A stretch of DNA of 7,055 nt from Rhodobacter sp. (lineage in GTDB: Bacteria > Pseudomonadota > Alphaproteobacteria > Rhodobacterales > Rhodobacteraceae), in contig JAIXVS010000041.1 in NCBI GenBank assembly GCA_027482795.1, forward strand, positions 1 through 7,055. The letters are read 5' to 3'. A program made the translations under genes and the position numbers. The notes beneath the pieces were generated by a model, which ran no database searches, was not told the DNA's origin, and was given only the letters and a program-made list of their open reading frames with translations. Shown here piece by piece: positions 1-5,439 of this stretch (positions within the stretch are counted from its first letter, which is position 1; each line of letters starts with the position of its first letter).

Positions 1-1244
1 GCGCAGGGGCAGGTGATGATAAGGACGGCAGCCGAGATATTGATGGCAAAGCGTACATCGCCGCCCGTTTGCCACAGCCAAAAGCCAAAGGCGCAGAACG
101 ACAGGATATGCACCAGCGGCGAATACCAACTTGCCGCGCGTTCGGCGAGCGAGGTGTAGCGCGTTTTGGCGTTTTCGGCGATGGAGACCAAATCGGCCAT
201 GCGATGCAGCGCGCTATCGCGGCCCACGGCGGTGGCGCGAATGTCTAGGGGGCCTGTCAAATTGACCTCGCCCGCCAAAACCTGCGCGCCGAGGCCTGCA
301 AAGGCGGGCAGGCTTTCGCCTGTGAGCATGGATCGGTCAATCTCGGAGGTGCCCGCAATGATCACCCCGTCCACGGGCATACGCCCACCGGGGCGCACGC
401 GTAGGGTATCGCCAAGCGCCACTTCGGATGTGGGGCGGGTGATTTCAACCCCGCCGACCAAAACGGTTGCGCGCGGCACTTCTAGCGCCGCCAACTCTTC
501 GGCGGCGCTACGGGCAATGGCGCGGGTGCGATGGTCAAGATAGCGGCCCAGCAGCAGGAAAAAGCACAGCATTACAGCGGCATCAAAATAGGCATGATGG
601 CCGCCCATGGTGGTTTCATACAGAGAAATTGACGTGGCAAGGATCAGCGCCAGCGATATGGGCACATCCATGCCAAGGCGCCCTGCCCGCAGGCTGCGCG
701 CGGCGCTGGCGAAAAACGGGCGGCCCGAAAAGGCCACAGTGGGAATGGCGATCAGCGCGGAAATCCAATGGAACATATCGCGCGTGGCCCCATCGCCGCC
801 CGACCAGACGGCAACCGACAGCAGCATGACGTTCATCATCGAGAAAAAGGCAACCCCCAGACGCATGGCCAGATCGCGGCTGGCGCGGTCTGTTTCGGTG
901 CTAGATAACATACCTGCGTCCAGCTCATGCGCCTCATACCCTGCGCGGGACAGGGCGGCGATCAGGCGGGCGGGTTCAACCCCTGCTTCGGTTTCAATCA
1001 ACACGCGGCGTTGGGTAAGGTTTAGGCGCGCGGCCTTAACCCCCGCCTGCCCCATCAGGGCGCTTTCCACTGTGCTGATACAGGCGGCGCAATGGGCGGC
1101 GGGCAGGGACAGCATGATATTGGCCCCCCTGCCCGCCGCAAGCGCCGCGATGGATTGGGCAGACGGCGCGACTGCGCAGGCGGGGCAAGCGGCCATGCCG
1201 CCAGCTTCATAGGAGGGGGAGGTCAGGGCAGTTTGCAGCGTCAT
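1..1244 (-). CDS. ccoI: CcoI/FixI copper-translocating P1B-type ATPase, partial (3' end outside window)
   Basis: Membrane ATPase that moves copper across the inner membrane for the heme-copper (CuB) centre of cbb3 oxidase. I read 414 complete codons without a stop from the ATG at 1244; the frame leaves the window inside the alanine codon after the Cys-Pro-Cys motif. Visible in order: an N-terminal Cys pair (C20, C23, ACPACA); a heavy-metal-associated domain at about residues 43-108 with HCAAC (C52, C55); transmembrane segments near 127-147, 158-175, 192-209 and 217-235; the actuator-domain TGES motif at 308-311; membrane segments near 376-393 and from about 400; and the metal-binding CPC at 412-414. 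The DKTGT phosphorylation site and ATP-binding domain lie beyond the edge. The start is supported by an AAAGG ribosome site 7 nt upstream, and it lies 3 nt after the ccoH stop, so the two are co-transcribed. Family assignment is firm; the CcoI rather than CopA subtype rests on context and the extra N-terminal cysteines. Confidence 0.95.
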   Translation of the reverse strand, partial: MTLQTALTSPSYEAGGMAACPACAVAPSAQSIAALAAGRGANIMLSLPAAHCAACISTVESALMGQAGVKAARLNLTQRRVLIETEAGVEPARLIAALSRAGYEAHELDAGMLSSTETDRASRDLAMRLGVAFFSMMNVMLLSVAVWSGGDGATRDMFHWISALIAIPTVAFSGRPFFASAARSLRAGRLGMDVPISLALILATSISLYETTMGGHHAYFDAAVMLCFFLLLGRYLDHRTRAIARSAAEELAALEVPRATVLVGGVEITRPTSEVALGDTLRVRPGGRMPVDGVIIAGTSEIDRSMLTGESLPAFAGLGAQVLAGEVNLTGPLDIRATAVGRDSALHRMADLVSIAENAKTRYTSLAERAASWYSPLVHILSFCAFGFWLWQTGGDVRFAINISAAVLIITCPC

Positions 1245-1247
1245 AGC

Positions 1248-1733
1248 CTAGCCTTTCACCCAAAGGGCCAAGCGTTGGCGAAACAGGGTGCCATCCTGTG
1301 CGTGGCCGCTGATATGCATCACCCATTTGCCCTGCCCCAGTTGGGCATCTGCCAGATAGGCCCCTTGGGAATAGGCAAATGTGGGGGTGAAATCTTGGCG
1401 CGCTTCGGTGCTGCGGCCTATCAGAACCTGCACATCAGCCAGCTGCACGGGCGCGCCTGCGCTATCGGTGAAGCGCAGGGATAGCTGGCCCAGCGCGGGA
1501 TCATAGGCTTGCACCAGCCGCCAGCCCAGCGCGACTTGCGCCGCGCGATCGGCATCAAAGGTTTGGCTGGCCACGTAGGAACTGCTCACCTCTAGCCCCG
1601 GAAAGGTGCTGATCGCGCGGTAGGCCATCAGCATATTTACCCCAATAATCAGCGCAAAGGCCGATGCGGTAAAGGCAAACACCATTGGGCCTGTTATTCT
1701 GAATTCGGATTGCCTTGGAGTGTTCGAGGGCAT
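1248..1733 (-). CDS. ccoH: CcoH/FixH cbb3 oxidase assembly protein
   Basis: A 161-residue protein with one membrane anchor at about residues 16-38 and a soluble, presumably periplasmic domain. The sequence just after the anchor, FPGLEVSSSYVASQTFD (44-60), is the recognisable FixH-family signature. In this family the protein is needed for stable assembly of cbb3 oxidase and is associated with the oxidase subunits; its biochemical role is not well defined. The ATG at 1733 was chosen over in-frame upstream ATGs because those lie inside ccoG. An AAGGAT ribosome site sits within the last codons of ccoG, and only 1 nt separates the ccoG stop from this start, which points to translational coupling. 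It ends 3 nt before ccoI. Length is normal for the family and nothing is broken. Confidence 0.93.
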   Translation of the reverse strand: MPSNTPRQSEFRITGPMVFAFTASAFALIIGVNMLMAYRAISTFPGLEVSSSYVASQTFDADRAAQVALGWRLVQAYDPALGQLSLRFTDSAGAPVQLADVQVLIGRSTEARQDFTPTFAYSQGAYLADAQLGQGKWVMHISGHAQDGTLFRQRLALWVKG

Positions 1734-1734
1734 C

Positions 1735-3234
1735 TTAGTTATCCTTTCCATCGTCATCATCATGGTGTGCGTCTGCGCCGTAGAACACGGTGTCATAGTG
1801 GATGCGCAGGGGATCAACGGCAGTGCCATCTGGCCCCATGTCCATGATCCACAGGCGCAGATCGGTGCGTTCGGCCCCCACGGCCAAGGTTTCCACAGGG
1901 GCAGTGACAAACAGGCGCACGGTTTTGGTTTGGTTGGCGGGCACCGTGATGTTCAGATCATCCTGCCCGTCAAAGGCCAAAAGGAAGGTCGCAATCGCGC
2001 TGCTGGCCGAGACGGCAAACACACGGTCATCGCCCTGCATATTGCGCAGGCGCAGATCATAGGCGTTGCGGATAGACCCATCTGACAGGGTGACATATTG
2101 CGGGTTGCGCACGGGGGTGACGTTTACATCCAAGGGCGCGCGCAAAAACAGCGCCACGATCAGCCCCACGCCAACCCCCGCCCACAGCACAGTGTAGACC
2201 ACCGTGCGCAGGCGCAGAATATGCCGCCAAAGGGATTTCTTGGGCGCGCCCGCGCGTTCGGCCACCTCGTCGGTTAGGGCAAGATACCCGATCAAATCGC
2301 GCGGCTTGCCGATTTTGTCCATAATGCCATTGCAGGCATCAATGCACAGCCCGCAGGTGATGCAGGCCAGCTGCTGGCCATCGCGGATATCAATGCCTTG
2401 GGGGCAGACATTGACGCAGGCCATGCAATCGATGCAGTCGCCGTGAGTTTGGGCACCATTGCCCTGAACGTCCTGCCCCGCCTTTTCAAGCTTGCCGCGC
2501 GGCTCTCCGCGCCAATCGCGGTAGCCTATGGTCAGGGTGTCTTCGTCCATCATCGCGGCCTGAATGCGCGGCCATGGGCAGGCGTAAATGCAAATCTGTT
2601 CGCGCGCAAAACCGCCAAAGAAAAAAGTGGTGCCAGTCAGAACCCCCATAGTGACATAGGCAACGGGGTGGGCCTGAAAATGGATCAGATCGAAAAATAG
2701 GGTCGGTGCATCGGTGAAATAGAATATCCAAGCGCCCCCCGTGGCCAGCGCAATGGCCAGCCAGACCCACCATTTTATGCCGTTTTTGACCAGCTTTTCC
2801 CAGTTCCACGGCTGGCGATGCAGGCGGATGCGCGCGTTACGGTCCCCTTCGATCCAGCGTTCGACCAGAATAAACAGGTCTGTCCACACCGTTTGCGGGC
2901 AGGCATAGCCGCACCAGACCCGCCCCGCAGCCGAGGTGAACAAGAACAGCCCGAGCCCCGCCATAATCAGCAGGCCCGCCACAAAGTAAAACTCGTGTGG
3001 CCAAATCTCGATCATAAAGAAAAAGAAGCGGCGGCCTGACATGTCGATCAGCACGGCCTGATCGGGCAAGTTTGGCCCGCGATCCCAGCGGATCCACGGG
3101 GTGATGTAGTAGATGCCCAGCAGCAGCACCATCAGCGCCCATTTCAGATTGCGGAAAAACCCGTAAACACGGCGCGGAAAGATGGGTTCGCGCGGCGCGT
3201 ATAGCGCGGGCGGGGGTTGGTCGACGCTGGACAT
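1735..3234 (-). CDS. ccoG: CcoG/RdxB/FixG polyferredoxin-type cupric reductase for cbb3 oxidase assembly
   Basis: A 499-residue inner-membrane iron-sulfur protein. Known role of the family: CcoG acts in cbb3 biogenesis and has been shown to reduce Cu(II) to Cu(I), supplying copper in the state used by CcoI. Visible: transmembrane segments near 31-47, 84-101, 155-173, 190-209 and 345-365; two NapH-like motifs, CGYACP (C108, C112) and CIYACP (C215, C219); and two ferredoxin-like clusters, C267-C270-C273-C277 and C291-C294-C297-C301. A C-terminal beta-rich domain follows (about 370-485), typical of FixG accessory domains. The ATG at 3234 has a GGAG ribosome site 7 nt upstream; an in-frame TTG at 3249 has none and is rejected. 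The tail ends in an acidic, His-containing stretch (HHDDDDGKDN). It is the first gene of a ccoGHI operon and is preceded by an FNR-type box with class II spacing. Complete and of normal length. Confidence 0.96.
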   Translation of the reverse strand: MSSVDQPPPALYAPREPIFPRRVYGFFRNLKWALMVLLLGIYYITPWIRWDRGPNLPDQAVLIDMSGRRFFFFMIEIWPHEFYFVAGLLIMAGLGLFLFTSAAGRVWCGYACPQTVWTDLFILVERWIEGDRNARIRLHRQPWNWEKLVKNGIKWWVWLAIALATGGAWIFYFTDAPTLFFDLIHFQAHPVAYVTMGVLTGTTFFFGGFAREQICIYACPWPRIQAAMMDEDTLTIGYRDWRGEPRGKLEKAGQDVQGNGAQTHGDCIDCMACVNVCPQGIDIRDGQQLACITCGLCIDACNGIMDKIGKPRDLIGYLALTDEVAERAGAPKKSLWRHILRLRTVVYTVLWAGVGVGLIVALFLRAPLDVNVTPVRNPQYVTLSDGSIRNAYDLRLRNMQGDDRVFAVSASSAIATFLLAFDGQDDLNITVPANQTKTVRLFVTAPVETLAVGAERTDLRLWIMDMGPDGTAVDPLRIHYDTVFYGADAHHDDDDGKDN

Positions 3235-3241
3235 TTGCAAG

Positions 3242-3245
3242 CTCC
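3242..3245 (-). promoter_or_regulatory. Ribosome binding site that decides the ccoG start
   Basis: GGAG on the minus strand, 7 nt before the ATG at 3234. It lies downstream of the alternative in-frame TTG at 3249, so it can only serve the ATG. Confidence 0.7.
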
Positions 3246-3285
3246 ACAATGCGATTCGGCGTGGCGCGGGGCCACTTTTACCGAA

Positions 3286-3326
3286 AGCATAGGGAAAACC
3301 TGCACCTGCGCCTTGAGTTAAATCAA
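3286..3326 (-). promoter_or_regulatory. FNR/FnrL-type box and -10 element of the ccoG promoter
   Basis: Positions 3313-3326 read TTGATTTAACTCAA on the minus strand, matching the FNR consensus TTGAT-N4-ATCAA at nine of ten defined positions. A TATGCT -10 element lies at 3286-3291. If transcription starts about 7 nt after it, near 3278-3279, the box is centred at about -41, the class II activator position where FNR replaces a good -35. The inferred leader is about 45 nt to the ccoG ATG. The oxygen-sensing iron-sulfur regulator FnrL is known to activate cbb3 and rdx/cco assembly genes in Rhodobacter relatives, which fits. The site is seen; regulation by oxygen is inferred. A FixK-type regulator (same Crp/Fnr family) recognises the same motif and cannot be excluded. 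Confidence 0.82.
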
Positions 3327-3360
3327 TGTCAGGCGTTATGCGCGCGGGTTTGCTGCGATG

Positions 3361-4203
3361 CTAAAGCGCGAAATCGGTTGCCGTCAGAAACGACACACCG
3401 CGCACATCAATTTCAAAATCGGCGCGGCGGTCGCCATTGGTGTCGCCATAGACGATCACACCATCTGACGATTTGACAAACCAGACGGCGTTCTTGGCTG
3501 GGGTTGTTACGCTAAAATCAAACCTTTGATCGCCGCGCAGTTTCGTGTTGGCATCAATCAGCCGCAGATCAAGGTCATCATCATTGCGCCTAAAATCATG
3601 AATCACATCGCGGCGCGCAGCGCCCAGTCCCGTCTCGCCATCGTTAAAGACAAAGTTATCGGGCCCAGCGCCCCCATAGATGTGATCTGCGCCCGTTCCA
3701 CCCGAAAGCGAATCTTCGCCGCCATAGCCATAGATCGTGTCATTGCCTGCAAAGCCTGACATATTATCGTCGAACGGCGACAGGGTAATCGTGTCTGCGC
3801 GGCTAAGGGCCGTTCTGAACAGGCCGATATCATCGGCAGTGGTATTTGATTTAACCGCGCTTAAAATCGTGCGCGCGGATATGGCAAAACCGCTTAGGCC
3901 CCATAGGCCGTATAGATTTCCGTCTTCGTCGGCGTAGGTTTCTGCCATGACGTTCACGGTGCCAGACACATTGCCCCGCGACGTTGACCCTGTGATCGCA
4001 CTGCCTGCAAAGCTAAGATAATAGTCTGACCAAAAGGCCGCGCGTTCATTGAACCCATTCACGACCAAAGTATCGCGGTAGGTCACCCCGTCTATGGTTT
4101 CATTAATGCCGCGCCGCAACACTTCGCCCTCGTAAAAATCGGAATACCAATTCAGGTTTACGGTGTTGATATTGAACCGTACCGCAGCGTTAAACTTGGC
4201 CAT
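3361..4203 (-). CDS. RTX-type calcium-binding protein with unrecognised N-terminal domain (downstream paralogue)
   Basis: A 280-residue acidic protein; exact function unknown. Residues 1-148 form a domain I do not recognise, ending in a TTADDIGLF segment (121-129). Four RTX nonapeptides follow at about 150-186 (GFAGNDTIY, GYGGEDSLS, GGTGADHIY, GGAGPDNFV). The C-terminal 92 residues carry RDVIHDF, DDDLDLRLIDAN and an EF-hand-like loop DTNGDRRADF (254-263), and end in TDFAL. In the RTX family such repeats bind calcium and fold into a parallel beta-roll after export. There is no Sec signal peptide, and the acidic-then-hydrophobic terminus fits type I secretion, but no transporter gene is in the window. 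It is a paralogue of the gene at 4362-5270: 54 of 92 C-terminal residues are identical without gaps. Translation probably uses a GGGGG site 6 nt before the ATG, and a separate promoter-like element lies upstream. It interrupts the usual adjacency of ccoNOQP and ccoGHI. Confidence 0.88.
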   Translation of the reverse strand: MAKFNAAVRFNINTVNLNWYSDFYEGEVLRRGINETIDGVTYRDTLVVNGFNERAAFWSDYYLSFAGSAITGSTSRGNVSGTVNVMAETYADEDGNLYGLWGLSGFAISARTILSAVKSNTTADDIGLFRTALSRADTITLSPFDDNMSGFAGNDTIYGYGGEDSLSGGTGADHIYGGAGPDNFVFNDGETGLGAARRDVIHDFRRNDDDLDLRLIDANTKLRGDQRFDFSVTTPAKNAVWFVKSSDGVIVYGDTNGDRRADFEIDVRGVSFLTATDFAL

Positions 4204-4215
4204 CGCACACCCCCG

Positions 4216-4232
4216 ATCCTATACGATAGGAT
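4216..4232. promoter_or_regulatory. Perfect 7-3-7 palindrome, candidate operator of the downstream RTX gene
   Basis: ATCCTAT-ACG-ATAGGAT, two perfect 7-base arms around 3 bases. It ends 12 nt before the RTX start codon and overlaps the inferred -10 and transcription start, the classic place for a repressor site. It could instead act as a small RNA hairpin near the ribosome site, but the stem is AT-rich and the loop only 3 nt. The protein that would bind is unknown. Confidence 0.5.
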
Positions 4233-4259
4233 ATATTCAGCACACGGCATAGGCGTCAA
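4230..4259 (-). promoter_or_regulatory. Sigma-70-like promoter of the downstream RTX gene
   Basis: On the minus strand TTGACG (4254-4259) is separated by 18 nt from TATATC (4230-4235). The -35 matches 5 of 6 consensus bases and the -10 matches 4 of 6. The inferred start is near 4223, giving a leader of about 20 nt. This implies the second RTX gene can be transcribed independently of the first. It is a sequence match only. Confidence 0.5.
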
Positions 4260-4277
4260 TGCGAAAAGGATGTATCG

Positions 4278-4316
4278 CGCCACGGGCTGTGGCGGGGTGT
4301 AGTTTTCAGGCCACAG
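4278..4316 (-). other. Two mutually exclusive hairpins between the RTX genes
   Basis: In the minus-strand transcript, CTGTGGC (4287-4293 pairing with 4310-4316, 16-nt loop) competes with CGCCAC/GTGGCG (4278-4283 pairing with 4289-4294, 5-nt loop). The shared segment can pair either way. Neither stem is followed directly by a U-run, so a standard intrinsic terminator is not shown. It could be a weak transcript end for the upstream RTX gene or chance. Confidence 0.3.
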
Positions 4317-4361
4317 AACCAACCCTAATTGGCATTGATAAAGCTGCGGCAAGGACGGGCG

Positions 4362-5270
4362 CTAAAGAATAAAATCGCCCGCCGATAGGCTGGACACCCC
4401 GCGCAGTTCAATCGCAAAATCGGCCTTGGCATCGCCGTTCGTATCGCCGTAAACAATCACACTGCTGCCAGATCGCGCGAACCATACATCATTCGACCCT
4501 GCCTTTGTGCCGCCAAATGCAAATTTGTTATCAACGGTGGTTTTGGAATTTGCGTCGATCAAACTTAGGTCAAGATCGTCTGACCTTGCAGAAAAGTCAA
4601 AGATCACATCCCGCGTGCTGGCGGAATTTCCAGTCTCGCCCGATTTGAAAATAAAATCATCCGCCCCTGCGCCGCCATAAAGATAGTCGCGCCCAGTGCC
4701 GCCCATGATTTTGTCATTGCCCGCATCGCCATACAGCGTGTCGGCCCCAGCGTAGCCACGCATAACGTCGTCGCCGTTGTAACCGCGCGCTTTATCATTG
4801 TATCGAGATAGGAGAATAAGATCAGAATTGGCAAGAAACGTGCTGACAAAAGAAATGTCGTCGGCCGTGCTTGTGGTATTCATTACTGTTAACAGTGCAT
4901 TGGCAGAAAATGGTTGGTCGAGGTCAAAAAATGACGTAAAACCAAGCAAATCTTCTCTGTTATACTCAAAAATTGAAAAACCCGCCGATGTTCCTGCCAA
5001 GGTGTTGCCGGTTACGCTCCCCCCCAGATCCATCCCAGATAATATTAGGGCGGTGGAAAAAGCACCCGCTTGCTTCTCAACCACTAGGTTTGAATTATAG
5101 GTTTCTGTATAAATCTTTTCGTAACCTGAATCGCGATAGCCTAAGTCGGCCAAGTCTAGCGATTCCGTTTCGGTTGGAAATCTTTCACTAGTTTGACTGC
5201 TTGGGGAGCGAAATTTGCTAAAGTTTAGCTCTGTGTAGTCATATTTTTTGGTCGAAACTACGACGGTCAT
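4362..5270 (-). CDS. RTX-type calcium-binding protein with unrecognised N-terminal domain (upstream paralogue)
   Basis: A 302-residue protein of unknown specific function. Residues 1-160 form a domain not recognised, rich in Ser/Thr and ending in a STADDISF segment (134-141) that matches its paralogue. Five RTX nonapeptides span about 163-207 (GYNGDDVMR, GYAGADTLY, GDAGNDKIM, GGTGRDYLY, GGAGADDFI). The C-terminal domain has TRDVIFDF, DDLDLSLIDAN, a calcium-loop-like DTNGDAKADF (276-285) and the terminus GDFIL, resembling the C-terminal part of serralysin-like and other type I secreted RTX proteins. No Sec signal or membrane segment is seen, so secretion by a distant ABC/HlyD/TolC system is inferred. 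The ATG at 5270 has a GGAG site 8 nt upstream; the in-frame GTG three codons earlier overlaps that site and is rejected. No convincing promoter is visible between it and ccoP. Its 5' half is AT-rich compared with cco genes (17 G+C in the 60 bases 4921-4980), suggesting foreign origin or relaxed constraint. Confidence 0.88.
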   Translation of the reverse strand: MTVVVSTKKYDYTELNFSKFRSPSSQTSERFPTETESLDLADLGYRDSGYEKIYTETYNSNLVVEKQAGAFSTALILSGMDLGGSVTGNTLAGTSAGFSIFEYNREDLLGFTSFFDLDQPFSANALLTVMNTTSTADDISFVSTFLANSDLILLSRYNDKARGYNGDDVMRGYAGADTLYGDAGNDKIMGGTGRDYLYGGAGADDFIFKSGETGNSASTRDVIFDFSARSDDLDLSLIDANSKTTVDNKFAFGGTKAGSNDVWFARSGSSVIVYGDTNGDAKADFAIELRGVSSLSAGDFIL

Positions 5271-5278
5271 AAAGGCCA

Positions 5279-5282
5279 CTCC
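5279..5282 (-). promoter_or_regulatory. Ribosome binding site that decides the start of the upstream RTX gene
   Basis: GGAG, part of GCAGGAG on the minus strand, lies 8 nt before the ATG at 5270. Its last base is the first base of the alternative GTG codon (5277-5279), so that codon cannot use it. Confidence 0.65.
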
Positions 5283-5367
5283 TGCAACCTAGACTCTAAA
5301 CAATTCCGCTTGACTCGCGCATAGCATGTTTTCCCGGTTAACGCAGCATTAAAGTGGCGCATACAGC

Positions 5368-5403
5368 AAGGCTGCCACAAGTTTCCTTGCGGCAGCCTTT
5401 TTT
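5368..5403. terminator. Strong stem-loop terminator with its U-tract on the plus strand
   Basis: Arms AAGGCTGCC (5368-5376) and GGCAGCCTT (5391-5399) pair perfectly, and the stem extends past one A/C mismatch with CAAG/CTTG around a TTTC loop. Six T residues follow on the plus strand (5398-5403), the canonical layout for stopping rightward transcription. Read leftward, after ccoP, the stem is followed only by TTGCTGT, a poor U-tract; it may still end or protect the ccoNOQP mRNA. It lies 37 nt beyond the ccoP stop. The hairpin is certain; its working direction is not. Confidence 0.75.
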
Positions 5404-5439
5404 CCGTGCAGCAGCCTTTGGTTTTGCTTGGAACGTACG

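Noticed and set aside
607..1212. Plus-strand open frame of about 200 codons
   Set aside because: It lies fully antisense to ccoI, whose frame carries HMA, TGES and CPC motifs. The translated product is low-complexity Arg/Ala/Ser-rich, as expected of a GC-rich shadow frame.
1..1244. ccoI as a truncated pseudogene
   Set aside because: The frame is open and motif-complete up to the window edge, so the truncation is due only to the window.
3235..3249. TTG start giving a longer CcoG N-terminus
   Set aside because: There is no ribosome site before it, while GGAG lies at proper spacing from the ATG at 3234.
3735..3759. Nonapeptide-coding DNA of the RTX genes as a DNA repeat or CRISPR-like array
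   Set aside because: The repetition is at protein level (GGxGxDxxx); the DNA units are diverged and contiguous, without spacers.
5271..5279. GTG start three codons earlier for the upstream RTX gene
   Set aside because: The codon overlaps the GGAG site that serves the ATG at 5270 and leaves no spacing for itself.
5290..5298. TAGACTCTA palindrome upstream of the first RTX gene as an operator
   Set aside because: Only 4-base arms, no similarity to the 17-bp palindrome of the paralogue, and expected by chance in a region of this size.
5310..5315. TTGACT as an FNR half-site or -35 element near the RTX and ccoP genes
   Set aside because: No matching second half-site (TCAA at the right spacing) and no good -10 at 16-18 nt on either strand.
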